From positions 48,812,646-48,876,645 of the forward strand of contig OY804582.1 in assembly GCA_963680875.1 (NCBI GenBank): DNA of 64,000 nucleotides, read 5' to 3'. Positions 32,701 to 45,593 of this stretch are shown here, one piece after another. The notes below the pieces were generated by a model. The model made no database searches and had not been told where the DNA came from. It saw only the letters and a program-made list of their open reading frames with translations. A program made the translations under genes and the position numbers. Each line of letters begins with the position of its first letter. The first letter of the stretch is position 1. This DNA comes from Bathymodiolus brooksi (Eukaryota; Mollusca; Bivalvia; Mytilida; Modiolidae).

Positions 32701-34610
32701 CCTTACATGTAAAATAATAAAAACTCATGACATTTAAAATTTTATTTACTTTTACATTGTAAATTTAGAAGATTTATATACATTATTTCTAATCAAATGG
32801 AAAATACATGTTATCGTTGGATGCCTTTTAAATTGACATAGTATCACCCACCTGGTTTCAAAGATACTATTGCCATCAGTGCTTTCGATCGAAACGAATT
32901 CACAAATAAAGTTTTCTTTTCTTCCAACTGACTGCGGAAAAAAACCCAAAATCATAGTCTGTCATCAATATTAACAGAATAATGAAAAATATATCTACTA
33001 TCATTTATAGCAACCCTGATCCTTTTTATTCATAAAACACGAAAAGTTTATGCTTGTTCTTTATAGTTGTATTATCAACTTCAAAAGCTGGTCACTTATT
33101 TGACAAATGATGTAAGGAAAATACCTAATATTAAGAATATATTTTGTAATGTTTATAGGTGTGGTTTTAGAAGTTAAATTTTATATGTTTTTTGTAAGTG
33201 TGTGATTTTTCCCATTCCTTTACACCTGTATATATAACAGTTTATGATATACTGAGCCATATATGATTTACTGTAATTTGATTCTCAATGTAATTGTTGG
33301 ATACTCGAAGGGTTATCTCCCTTGTATTCAATAGAGGAGTAATACCACAAATCATTACAAGGTTTTTCAGCAGCAGACCAAGCATCTTGAACGAAGTTAC
33401 AATTTCAAAATAGATGCAACAGATTTTCCATTCATTATTATGTCCTTGTATCTGTAGTTATACATAATGACATTGTATAAATCCCATGCCAACCTTCTAC
33501 GGAAGTTTCTAACTCGTATTTCTAATCAATTTGCCGAATCCTCTGATAAGTCTTTGTAAAAAGATATTCACACGATTTGTTTTCTGCTTTAACATTTACA
33601 ACTATTTTATTGACAAGTTTATAGTTTCACCCATACTAATTTGATTCCAATTATTTGAAAGTGAACTACTAATACCATAGCATTCTACAACATTAACATT
33701 ATACATTTAAGTATCTACAAATTCATTAAATGTGTACAATTCTTTTATTAGCCGATGATATAAAATCATTAATAAAAAAGATAGCATTTCACAATGTTAC
33801 CAATGAAGGCACATATTACCATTTATCTTTGTGAATGGATTGAATCTTATGGATTGACACAATACATCATTTTAGTCACTACTATCAGTATCCATTGATT
33901 TGAGTTCAGACACATTACAAAATACATCATTATAGAATGTATTTAACTTCCCTTCCGGTACTTCTCACTCCTTTTTAATTAAGTACAATATATTGAACTA
34001 AGAAGTAAAATAAAGTTAAGACACATTCAGTGGCTCCAATAATGTATTAATTCAAGACATTTTCAAAGCACAACGGTCTCCTGCTTTATATTTCTTACTT
34101 ATAATTGTGAGTTTAACTTGATCATTCTTTCCGTTCCAAGTAAATGCTTAGGTGCTTAACAATTTGTACCCCGTACTGACTGAGAGTGAGATAGCAAAGT
34201 TTCATTAGATTTATTAAATTTGTGTAAACTTTGATTAACGCAAAATTAGATTAAGGATGCATTGTTTACGGACCAGCCCGTCAACACTTCCATCACTTGA
34301 GACAAGTCATCATCAAACAATGAGTACAGTTCTCACTAGAAACTTTCAGAATATTCCCGGTTGTGATTTTATTTGTTGAAACAACCGCGCATTCACTGAA
34401 ATATAGTATGCAACCAAATTAATGGTTTTTCTCTTCACATTTTGCTTACAACTGTGTATTTAATCCTTTATTTGTAAATACTTAGCATAAACAAACCAAT
34501 ACAATTAAATCTTTTGAACTTAAATCACACATTGAAAATTTTGATATCAATTAAATCAAAAGGCTACTTTTGATTTAAACTTAGAATTTTGATATGGTAA
34601 CTTCAAAAGC
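32701..34610. other. Mostly unassigned DNA
   Basis: AT-rich sequence. The 67-residue minus-strand frame 32955-32752 spans a stretch flanked by splice-like signals, described under findings. A short palindrome 'gaagggttatctcccttg' at 33309-33326 resembles a motif I recall from molluscan repeats. The part 32980-33190 resembles 12600-12790. Nothing else is recognised. Confidence 0.4.
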
Positions 34611-34618
34611 TGTTGTAT

Positions 34619-34885
34619 ACTGGTGGTTCTAAGGGTGGAACTAGGGTAGCTTAATATCCTGGTGGTTCTAATGATGGTGATATGGTAGCTTAATATGCTG
34701 GTATTTTACTGGTGGTTTTAAGGATAGTAATAGGAAAGCTTAATTTGCTGCTTTTACTGGTAGTTATAATGATGGTGATAGGGTAGCTTAATATGGTGGT
34801 TATTTAACTGGTGGTGGTAAGGATGGTGATAGGGTAGCTTAATATGCTGGTTTTTACTGGTGCGTCTAAGAATGATGATAAAGTA
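34619..34885. repeat. Degenerate minisatellite, roughly 40-60-bp units
   Basis: Five to six units share 'actggtggttctaaggatgg' and 'gatagggtagcttaatatgc', with units of unequal length from internal indels. It is not found elsewhere in the window. No open frame runs through it. Confidence 0.8.
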
Positions 34886-35329
34886 TATTCGGCAACTGTT
34901 CTTGGGCGGCAGGTCTATTGTATTCGATTACCATCTGCCTGTTCGAACTTCAGCTATTTAAATACCTCTTACTTTGAAGTTCGTTGTCTCATCTGATCAA
35001 AGTAAATTCGCTCAGTGTAAAATAATGACAAATGTAATGCCTACCCATGTTAAAATAAGCACAGAACCCGGCATCCGAGAATTATTTCTTAAATAAGACA
35101 CGTCTGTTACAATTTTAAAAGCTTACGAAGATGATTTTATTTTAATTAATTGCTGGAATTTTCATCATATTCATTACCTATTAATTTCACGACAATCTCA
35201 TCTTGATGTAATAAGCAATGATTTTACTTATTTGTAGTTGTCATTTCCTGTTATGCACAAACCGCTAATAGGGTAGAATATCAGTATTATGTAGGTTACC
35301 TACAAATAAGGGTAATAACAAAATTACCG
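34886..35329. other. No gene seen
   Basis: No frame, repeat or motif that I can assign. Confidence 0.4.
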
Positions 35330-35530
35330 AACTCCGAACAATCTTACAAAGGGAAAGTCAAAACTCATAATTATATAAACAGACAAAATCAGTCAACAAC
35401 CGGAAAACTGTGAAAACCGTTATGACCCTGACTTGGTACAGGCATTTCTAAAGAAATGGTGGGTTGAATCAGATTTTAAGGCGCCAATCATCCTGCTCTC
35501 ATTACGGTTCAAAGGTTCCGGCTGTCACTG
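35330..35530 (+). repeat. Second mussel dispersed repeat family
   Basis: 'caaagggaaagtcaaaactc', 'tgacttggtacaggcatt' and 'aatggtgggttgaa' occur in order. I recall this sequence as widespread in Mytilus. Only a fragment is present here. Confidence 0.6.
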
Positions 35531-37040
35531 TAACAGTATTCAAATACAGGAACAAAATAGGTAAAATAGTTGTCAAAGCAGTACTATTTTCGGTGACGTA
35601 AATGTCAAAAATATTTTTACGTCACACATTGACAAAAAAGAAATAACCTTGACATTTTTAACTTCTTTATCTTTATACATTTTCGCTATATGAAAATGCA
35701 TCGCTTATAATTTTTTCTGCAGAGACGGAATATATTTCGACAAGATATTGGTATCGGAATATAAAAATCAATTTCCAAAAGTTAGTCAACATGCGGCCGA
35801 ACACATGGGAATTATTTCATGACATTATTTACCACCCTATTTTCAAATATCGTTTTAAAAGCTGGTCTACTGGTGTGAGATTTCCTTAATTAGTTGGCAA
35901 GGCAAATCTAAATTCATGGGCCAACATGCCTTTTTCTTGAATCTTGTGATTATATTCATTAAATGGATCTATTTTATGGGAGTAAGGGTTGTTTTCTATC
36001 GTTTTAATGCTCTTTGCTTTAGCTTTATAATGAATGCCAACAATCTACATTGCATAATAAGTGTAATTAAGTCGATTTAGAAAAAAAATAAACATCAATT
36101 GCGGCATTTTGTTGAGAATGAATGTATAGACAAATACCCCGAGTTGTAAATCTCTTTCTGATAGGGTCCGTGTTCCTCATCATTATTGTATTATGTGTTA
36201 TGTGTCATCGTTCAAGGACTTGATCCCAATATGGCTCATGTTTCTAAATTATCCACTCTTAACTGCACCTTCGGTTTTCTCTTACGTTTTCTGACCAATA
36301 TTTTCCAGATTGATGACACTTTGAACTAATAAAATTATGAAAACAAAGTCGTCATAGTCGATAGGTGATTGATTTTCGTAATGTTCACTTCTTATAAATG
36401 AATATATAGTAAAAGTGAATCACTTCTTTTCACCACGGTCCTGCATAAATATATGAAATAACCCAGGCATGAGGTCAGTGAATTGTCCATATATAGGCAT
36501 CCTCGAAGAATAGTATATATCAGATTATATGAAGTCAACGAATAACATAAAATTAGAAAGTACTTTATTACCTTACGATTCATTCAGGTGTTCAGTTTTA
36601 ATGATATTATGTTCTCCTTGGTATTATTTATTCATTAAAATGATTTATCTTATTATCAAATTGGACAATATACGTCAAATAGCTTTGATCATGTATACAT
36701 ACAACTCAAACTATTTGCAAATAATCTAAAAAAAATTAGCTTCCTCGTGTTGAAAAAGTACTTACATATTATCTGGGTATATGTATGAGTTTAGCACTAG
36801 GTTTAACTGCAGGTTCTATTTGTAGATTAGCCATGTTTATGTTTTCGTCTCTACAATGTTTGATATGTACAGATGGCTTATCACCTGTTTAGCTAATGTT
36901 GGTGTTTTTGTTGCTTATTACATGCTACAATATAAATGTATCCAGTAAGTTTACAAATATATGTTGAGAATTACACCTAATATAAAACAGAATGAATAAA
37001 GACACAGATTAAATGGTCTAGAAATGTTACACAATATCGT
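35531..37040. other. No gene seen
   Basis: An AT-rich stretch. Overlapping 63- and 66-codon frames near 36392-36729 lie on opposite strands and have no recognisable content. A 42-bp segment at 36435-36476 is repeated at 40244-40285. Confidence 0.4.
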
Positions 37041-37155
37041 TTTGTTTGTTCTTTGTCTTTTTGTTTTGGTTTGTACTTGTTTATTTGTTTTGTTGTTGTT
37101 TTTGTTTTTGTTTATGTTTTTTTATTGTTTTTTTTTGTGGGGGGGGGGAGGGGTG
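37041..37155. repeat. T/G-rich low-complexity tract with poly-G
   Basis: About 95 bases of TTTG/TTTTG repeats end in ten G, an A and four G (37139-37153). Simple-sequence DNA. Confidence 0.9.
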
Positions 37156-37229
37156 CACGTTTCCATTTTACCTGTATGGATGATGACACCTGTCTAATTT
37201 TAGAGAAACAGCAATATCTGGTTTGAGTA

Positions 37230-37880
37230 TCCACGTGTAATATGTGAAATACACAGATGTTGGTTACGCATGTTTGTACACAACTCGTTTATCATTTAAT
37301 CAACACCTTTAAGTTTATTGGTATAATGCCTTTTCCAGTGGCAAACATATCGTTTAAATTATTTCCATATTATCCATACAATGTAATATTTCCATTATTT
37401 GACGACCCATGTATCAACCATGCAATATTGTTTTATTCAATATTGATCAATCGATTATGTTAATGTTATTTTTCCCGTAATGTACCCGTGTATATGATGA
37501 CATAATTATAATTATATCATACTTAATTTTGATGCTGGTTTGAGTTTCCATGTGCTATGCATGTAATACATCGAGGTCATAGTTCTGTTTGATTACATAT
37601 ATATGTACAACATTTCACAATCGTATTAATTTATAAAATGTGAGGTATTCTAATACATGTAATACACCGGGGTTATCGATGTCATAGTTCTGTTTTATTA
37701 CATGTATGTGTACATTAAATTTCACTCGCACATTTATATTTATTGATGTAATGCAGTATATGAGTAACATATCTATGTTATTTACTGTAGTAAGATCATT
37801 TCAATCATTTTTATTTCACATACACTGTATAATGTTTCCATTGTATAGACCATCAATACATTAACAGTTCAATATTATTG
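37230..37880. repeat. Degenerate direct repeat, about three units
   Basis: The units around 37236-37450, 37545-37640 and 37650-37880 share a run of 'gtaatac(a)', 'tgt.g.ttacat..' with 'tgtac', 'atcatttaa..' and 'gtaat.tttccatt' in the same order. They are heavily diverged and only recognisable by order. Confidence 0.45.
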
Positions 37881-38129
37881 TATTGTAGGTTTATTTATGA
37901 CAGTTTTAATTTATAGCTAATTATTTACTTTTATTTCTTTTTCAGTGGATTGTAAGTATTATGTTCATCATAGTTACTTTTTATTTAATTATATAAACAT
38001 TATAATCACCTGTAAGGTAAGTACTTGTGTATCTAATATGTCCATTCATGTAACGATATTGATATATTATATTACTTTACATCTGTTCTTTCACAGTACC
38101 TATATTACATACTTATATATTTGTTATGT

Positions 38130-39740
38130 CAATTTTAAATGTAAAACAACCGACACCACATCATAATGTTTTACATGAAACCCATGAATACACTACTATG
38201 ACCATTGTATTTGTCATTAAGCGTTAAATATATCAATCGGTCAATCAATAGATACAACTACCGGTATAACATGTAGCTTTTATTCTGTACATTTATCGGT
38301 CAAACTTGTACTGTTCTTTGGTGTATATAAGGATTTAGATTTCACATATAATAATACGAACAATGCTGACTACGGGCAAAGAACATATAAATGCACCTCT
38401 TCAATACCTACGTTAAAACTTTGCTGAATTTCAATTCTTTACGGGCAGTAAAGTGATTTTATTACAAAATATTAGTAATAACACATTAACATTATTTCCT
38501 TGTCACATTGTATTTTTGTCAGTCCATGTAGTGATCCATAGATCAGTAGACAGCTTCCATTTGTATGCAACTAAACTAATATAATTTAATTTGGTACCGT
38601 TACATATACAGCTCCAAATACTTGAATAACGGCAGAAGATACAAAACAGTTAACAGCTTTATAAAACTAGTAAAAAACAAGTAATATTCTAAAATGCGGA
38701 TCTCATACATTATCGTGCTTTAATTTACATATGAAAAACATGATTAATCATATATGCAAACTACCGAACCATTGAAAAAGATATACTCAATAAATTTTCC
38801 AAAAGTTGCTGATCAACAACTATCACAAAAAAAAATATTGTAAATCTAAATACCCTTTTGTATCTGGATTGAATGTCTGATCGCTTGGTTCTCAGTGTTG
38901 TATTCAACCATGAAACTGACTAAGAGTCGATTAATAGTTATTATTAATTCATTTATTAACGATAATTAGGAAAGTCCAAGCAACCAATATCAAACTGTAT
39001 CGCACCTTTATATACATATCAGAAACATGATTAAAACTAAATTCAAACTACCGAACAACTTAAATAAACTAACACAATTAACCTTCTAAGAAGTAGCTGA
39101 TCAACAAATATCCATATCAATATATTTTAGATTGTAATACATGTTTATATCCTGATTGACAGCCTCTGAGTAATATCACTCGCTCAACCCGACCATTGTA
39201 TCCGGATCAAACCCTTTACTGATTTTATCATCAGTGTTGTATTCACCCATGAGAATGAGAAAGAGTAGACCCATTATAAGCATTAATTAATATATTGACG
39301 ATAATTATGGAAGTCCAAATGAAGCAAGCGAATAACTCTTATGGTACTAGGCTTTCTCAAAAAGTAGACCTCACTTAACTGAGGACATGTATTAACTTTA
39401 ATGAAAATAAAACATTGGAAGGGTTGTTTAAACAATCTTCACCAGGCACGCTTGAATATTAGAGAATAATTTATATCTTTGCGAGTAAGCACACTAAATA
39501 GATTAAACCAATTAACCAAAATCTACTAATGTCATCTATATCTGAGGAAGGTGAACCTTAGTATTAACAATCAATACAATACCTACTAACTGTACATTGT
39601 AATACTACTTATATCATATCAATAATAGTCATCAACATGTATAATTCGTAATATTATCTAGATGAAACATATAGGCTCATGACCACTTCTAAAGGCTTTT
39701 GAGCACAAATTGAATGATCAGCTTAATCATATGAACAGAA
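38130..39740. repeat. Old repeat block P4
   Basis: The block 38150-38600 parallels 5760-6330 and 7180-7650. Its 'aacgataatta.gaaagtccaa' segment occurs twice (near 38960 and 39300), preceded each time by 'gctgatcaacaa', so this part is tandemly duplicated inside P4. The 39400-39660 part parallels 8110-8380, with only the left arm of the inverted-repeat element. 'agatgaaacatata' near 39663 parallels 23259. No gene seen. Confidence 0.65.
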
Positions 39741-40305
39741 ACAATATTCTGCCTATTGTTCTTTTAAACACAGTTAAGTAGCTTAATAACCAAAACATAT
39801 AAGAAATAGTACATGGAAGTCTTGTAGCAGATCTTAATATGGGTAACATTATTTGTAAAATATACTGCGAACTAAGGCTTTCATTACTCATTGTTTTAGT
39901 GGAAGGCAGTATTGGAAAATGTACCTTATAAAGAATTCTACTAACATTCATGTTCACTTGACAGTCGCTAGTTTCAATATAAACAAATACAAAAATGTAC
40001 CCCAAGTTGTAATTGAGTTTTTAACCTGTTTCAAAAGTTTGCAACTTTAACTAGTATAATGCTAAAACATGTCAAATATATGAAACTAATATGCGTCATT
40101 GGCATTAGTTTTCCTTGGAAACATAACAGGCAGATGACATTATATGAAGTTCAAAGTCGAAATACAGTTTTTGTTAGTATATATCGTATGAATTATGAAT
40201 ATGTAAGGAAGCAAATCTAACATTGTAATGATTGTTTATTATGACGGTCGTGCATAAATATATGAAATGACAGAGGAATGAAGTCCACATTTTCTCTAGC
40301 TCTAT
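39741..40305. other. Flank left of copy B, no gene seen
   Basis: This stretch is not found at the corresponding place in front of copy A, which has a DIRS element there instead. A 92-residue minus-strand frame (40005-39727) has no recognisable domain. A 42-bp segment at 40244-40285, 20 bases before the junction, also occurs at 36435-36476. Confidence 0.45.
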
Positions 40306-40874
40306 GCATGTTCGACGGAAACTATGCCTATTTATTTTCTGTATAAATACAATGAATACACCAATCAGCTTTGATCAAGTAGACTTATAACCGAAACATG
40401 AAAAACATATATATATAGCTGACCGGCACAGCTACAATAATTATCTCCTTAGTATTAGACACTAAGATCAGCTAAAACCCTTAATATATTTATTTATTAA
40501 GATATCAAATTAAAGGAGTTTTTTTAAATGGTCAGGATTGCATAAAAATAAAAGACCAATTAAATAGCACGTAGAAATTCGGCCCGGTACTGACATGCAA
40601 ACAGTATCGGAGACTTTTCCGACGACTGCAAAAGGATTGCTTTAAAGTTGCAGATAGGTAAAGATGATGTCAAAAAGGAATCGGAATATCAAAAATATAT
40701 TTATCATGCTTCAAAGGGGTACCAATATTATGGCGAATCAGGTCATGGCACCAATAAACAACTATTTTGAAAAAGCTTTGTATGAAAATTTGACATTTGA
40801 GATTTCTCCTCTGGGTTTTAAAAGTAGTCGAGGGATAAAAAAAAAATCGTCACAAGTCCCTGTGGTTAGACTGT

Positions 40875-42110
40875 TCACAGAAGACTACTTGAATCTGGAC
40901 TCCGTGCTAGGTGTCCGTTGGTTGGACCAGTCCTTAAATAATGCCATAGGACCGCGAGACTAGCCTGGGCTCGCACACGCCGTTGTTGGTGGCTTCACAC
41001 CTGACAACACATCCTTTTTAGTGATGAATCCCGATTTTCACTTCGCTTCAGCAATGAACGTGTGAACCGCAGGTGTGGGGAAGGTTTTACGGACCAGTGT
41101 GTGTACGAGTCCGACCGTTTTGGAGGCGAAAGTGGTCTGGACTGGAATTGATCATGGTGTTCACATTCAGCTCAAAATTGTTCAAGGAACATTGAATGCC
41201 GTAAAATACAGATACGATCTTATTGGTCTTATCGTTCTGCCTTTTCTGGAACAGCACCTGCATATGAAGTATATATCAGATGATACGATATTCCAGAGCT
41301 TGTGATTCCTATCAGAATTTCATTGATAGAGAGCTACTGCCAACCAATACGCTACTGAACAAAGGGTTCCTTTTGGTGAAGTTGAAGTCATCACTTCGAA
41401 AATTTTACGGTCGCCACCATGACTTGGTTGACCGCTATGGAATATCTGTGTCACAAATGACCACGGATATGTCCCACTTGTCGTAAACACTTCCCGGTAC
41501 TTTACCCATTCACGATTTATTACCGGGTTTGTTACTAGATTAATACTACGTATGTCACTAGTGGGGCAGGATATGCTTACCCGTGCGGAGCACCTGAGTT
41601 CACCTCCGGTTTTAGTGGGGTTCGTGTTGCTTGATCTTTAGTTTGATATCTATGTTTTGTAGATCGTTGTTTGTCCTTTAGTACTTTTTCTGTTGTCTTT
41701 TCTTCTTCGATATACGGATTCTGATTGCCCCTTTGGTATCTTCAAACTCTTCTCTGATCTCGTCTTTCAACATGGCAAACCACGATGTTACGTGGCTCGT
41801 GTTTGTCAAGACTTTCTGAACCAGAATCACACCCGTTTTCTTCTTTGGCCGACATTATCACCGGATCAGTCAACAATTGCACATTTATAGGATGAACTCA
41901 GTAAACGTGTTCACCACCCTCAAAGTCCCCGGGAAACACTACATGCACTGTGTGACGCATTGTGTACGAGTGTAACCACATCACTAAATGTTTTATCCAA
42001 TGATTGATTGGTTGTATGCGTCGGAGATGCGAAGCTGTCGTTGCTGCAAGAGGTGTTCACACATATTACTGAACTCCGCAAACACCCATACTGGATGACA
42101 ATTTTTGTCT
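40875..42110 (+). pseudogene. Tc1/mariner-family transposase pseudogene, copy B
   Basis: It has the same structure as in copy A, interrupted at 41297-41768. After the interruption the frame reads 'QHGKPRCYVARVCQDFLN' and 'SPDQSTIAHL', so the second catalytic Asp is Gly and the third acid is Ala here as well. The change is therefore older than the duplication. Copy B lacks one stop seen in A before 'PDQS'. The preceding upstream frame (40664-40963) covers part of this in a wrong frame. Confidence 0.85.
41297..41768 (+). repeat. Mussel dispersed repeat nested in transposase, copy B
   Basis: Same boundaries as in copy A: the transposase stops after 'gatattccag' (41296) and resumes at 41769. It contains 'gtgcggagcacctgag' and 'ctttggtatcttc'. 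Confidence 0.7.
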
Positions 42111-42271
42111 GTCCATGATATGTTCTGATAATGATGTTGAAAAATGTTGTTGATATTGCCTTATTTGTTATGCTCATATGAATCTAAAGTATACGATTTT
42201 TGTCGATTTTGCTTCTCTGTGTAAAACATAATGAGCATCAAACCCTTGTATCGTTTTTACCTGGTTTTTCT

Positions 42272-42314
42272 AGTTCCAAGGTCTGTTATATGGGCTAATT
42301 AGCCCCTTGGAACC
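42272..42314 (-). other. LINE 3' stem-loop, copy B
   Basis: The counterpart of 3776-3818. The first base of the left arm is changed (AGTTCCAAGG), leaving a 9-bp stem; the inner palindrome GGGCTAATTAGCCC is intact. Confidence 0.5.
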
Positions 42315-44190
42315 TTCTTGATAGGTTGGTTTCTACCTTTGATCGGTAGACATCTGGTGAGAATTGTATCTCCAGATTTTGCCATAGGTTATTTAATTGG
42401 CCTTTTGAAAGGGTTGACTGTTTTTGTTTCTATTGCTTGTTTTGGTAAGCTATTCCACATCATATCCACTATTCTTTGTGAGAAGCTGTATTTTCTGATA
42501 TTTGTTCTGCTGTTCTTTGTATATATCTTCTGGTTGTGACCCCTAGTTGCAGTTCGACTCATAGGAAAAATGCGCTCATGTTGTACTTTATCGATGTTAT
42601 AAAGGATTTTGAAAGTTTCAACCATGTGGGCTCTCAGTCTTCTGTATTGAAGTGATGGCAATACAAGATATTTCAGGCGATCTGTGTAGCTCAGATGTTG
42701 TATAATTTTTATAATGTGGTCGCTCTTCTCTGTAGATTTTCTATTTGCATTGCTTCTTTTTTATATATCATAGACCATACATTGCTGCCATATTCTAGAT
42801 GTGGCCCTACTATGCTGTTGAATAATGTTAAAAACATTTATTTATCCATGTAGCTGAAACTTCTTTTATTCATTCCAAGTCTTTGGCTTGCTTTGTGTTG
42901 TCTGTTGGTTGATATGTTGTTGAAATTTCAGCTTATCGTCAATTAATATTCCTATATCGTTTTCTTCCGTTACTTGATTAATTTCATGTCCCCCCTTTTT
43001 ATGCTTCGTGTTGGTAGCGTGACCTAGGTGTACATACTTACATTTTGACTTGTTGAATTTTAGGAGCCACTTATCTGACCAATGCACTGGGTTGTTTATA
43101 TCATTCTGTAAACTATGTTGTTCTTCTTTCTTGTTTACTATTGCATACACTTTAGTGTCATCCGAGAATAAGTTTGCTATATTCTGAACTACATCAGGTA
43201 AATCATTGATGTAAATTGTAAAAAAAAATATGGAACCTGGAACGCTTCCTTGAGGAATCCCACTTGTCACTGTTGTCCACTCCAAGCCTGTACCATTTAT
43301 AAAACGTTTTGTTTTCTGTTAGCCAGAAAGTCTCTGATCCACCATAAAATATTTCCACATATGCCATAACTTTGTAGTTTATTGATGAGACGTTGGTGAG
43401 GTACCGTGTCGAAAGCTTTTTGGAAGTCTAAATATATAATATCTATTGCATTTCGATTGTCTAGTTGTTCTGTCCAATTATCTAGTACTTCTATTAATTG
43501 CGTTGCACAATATTTACCTTTTCTTAAACCATGTTGATCAGTAGTAAATATATTATGTCTCTCCATGTTATCCAATATGCAATCTCTAATAAATTCGTCC
43601 ATTGTCTTGCATACAATTGATGTTAAACTAATTGGTCGATCATTTTCCACTAAGTTTTTTGGTCCTTTTTTCTGAATAGGTGTTACATTTGCTTCCTTCC
43701 AACTTTCTGGCAATTTCATCGTTTCCATGGATATATTAAAATTTGTTGCCAGTGCTATGGATATATTCTTAGCAGTCTCATGTAAATATTGTGGGTGCAA
43801 TTGGGCTGGCCCTGACGATTTAGTAACTTTTAGCTTCTCCGGATGTTTTTGTGCTGTTTTTGGGCTGAATTTGATCGTTGATAGTTTTTCGTCGGTTCTT
43901 TGATCGAGCGTTGGAGCGCTTAGACTATCTACTTCGACAGTGAAGACATTTTGAAAATATGTTCATTAATTCTGCTTTAATTCTATCGTCTGTGTTTATT
44001 TCTCCTTGTTCATCTATTATACATGGACTATTCTCTTTTGTTTTAGTCTTTGATTGTATGAATTTCCAGAAAATTGTACTATCTTCCTTCATATTGATGG
44101 CAATTGTGCGTTCATATTCATACTTTGCTTTTCTCACTAAACGATTTGCTTCATTCCTTGCTTCTTCATACTTCATATTTGTTTGTTGAT
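42295..44190 (-). pseudogene. LINE reverse transcriptase, copy B
   Basis: It has the same segments as copy A: the linker (44176-43925), 'YLDFQKAFDTVPH' (43800-43297), 'IPQGSVPGS' and 'LFSDDTKVY' (43285-42866), and the C-terminus (42661-42389). The FSDD variant, the missing endonuclease and the stop before the C-terminal segment are shared with copy A. Copy B adds a 3-base insertion ('DMMWNSLP') and a frameshift at 42411, so the last 30 residues are in another frame. It retains Gln-Gly-Ser-Val where A has 'HQGSV' preceded by Ile. Confidence 0.88.
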
Positions 44191-44843
44191 CAATCTAGTA
44201 TATTCCTTATAGTACTTTTTATTTGACATGTGTTGCTCCATAGTACAATACATTACATCACTGATTTATATATCTGTATGTCAATCTTAAATCTCAGATG
44301 ACCGACACCACAAAACAAATGGTTAACATGAGACCCCTGGTGAAATAAATATATGTGTAAACAGTGCATTAATAAATAATTTAGCAATACAGGTTCAGGT
44401 GGGCCTCTAATTACCAAAGTGTGTGTTCTGAATACAGTAATAGGACCATTGCAATTGTCATCAAACGTCAAATTCACCAATCGATCAATAAATCGATACA
44501 CCTACCGGTATACTATGCGGCTTTTATTCAGTACATTTATCGGTCTAAATTTTTGCCGTTCTGTTGTGTATGTAAAGATTGAAATTTCAAATATAAAATA
44601 TGAACATTACCGACAAAGCAAAGACCACATGGATGCCCTTCTTTAATATCTAAGTAAATACTGTGTTGTATTTTAATTCGTCATTAGCTGTGAAGGTGAA
44701 TGCATCTGAAAATATCAGTTATGACATATATAAACTATTTTCTTGTCACATTGCATTTTTGTCAGTCCATTTTGAGATATACAAATTTGTACACAGTTTC
44801 CATTGGTATTCATCTAAAATAATATAGTTAGTGTGATGCTAAA

Positions 44844-44966
44844 GAAATAAATCATGGAAGCCAAAATTTGTTGTCAGTTTTAACATGGACTTGCGAATAA
44901 CATTAACTAATATCCGCCAACCAATGTTAAAACTCAAAACACATTCTGGCTTCCATGATTTATTTC
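44844..44966. repeat. Fold-back hairpin, copy B
   Basis: Arms 44844-44886 and 44924-44966 with a 37-base spacer; the same hairpin as 6345-6467. Confidence 0.75.
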
Positions 44967-45394
44967 GATTCTGATATGTCTAAGAGTACACATTCGGTAG
45001 TATACTTTGATTGGAAGACAGTAATTTATATTTAAGTTTGAGGAAAATGTCACACACAATATATGATGCAAAATTCGAGCAAACGATAATTCATCAACAT
45101 GTATATTTACGACGGTAAAGTCAGACACATGCACCGGCGCATGTGCTAATGAGATTATACCCAATCGATAAATCGATCGTTTGTTAACAAAGCGAAAGAA
45201 GGACGTCATGCTAGAATATTTCATATTCAGCCTCATATACTTGAATAACGGTAAAACATACAAACCAGTTTACAGATTTATCAATTAGAAATAAATTAAA
45301 CTTATCCATCCACTTAAATAGACTTACCCTATGAACTTACCGAAAACGTAGCTGATTAACAAATATCACAATACATATAGTTTAGATTGCAATA

Positions 45395-45593
45395 CCTATG
45401 CAATCAGTGCCTATCACCACTGATGTCGTGAGTTCGAATCTCGGTCAGGGCGAGGCATACAACATTTTGTGATAAAATTTGTCAGTGACTTGGTCCTCCG
45501 GTTTCCTTCACCGATACAACTGACCGCCACGATATAATTAAAATATTGTTGAAAGTAGCGTTAAACACCATCAATCAAACAAACAAACAACCA
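45395..45593 (+). mobile_element. tRNA-derived SINE family 1, copy B
   Basis: The B box 'gagttcgaatctc' is kept, as are 'gtgacttggtcctccggttt', 'actgaccgccacgatataat' and the (CAAA)n tail. Same insertion as in copy A. Confidence 0.75.

Noticed and set aside
37139..37153. G-run as a possible G-quadruplex
   Set aside because: It is one run of ten G plus one of four G, lying at the end of a T/G simple repeat. It has no conserved context to suggest function.
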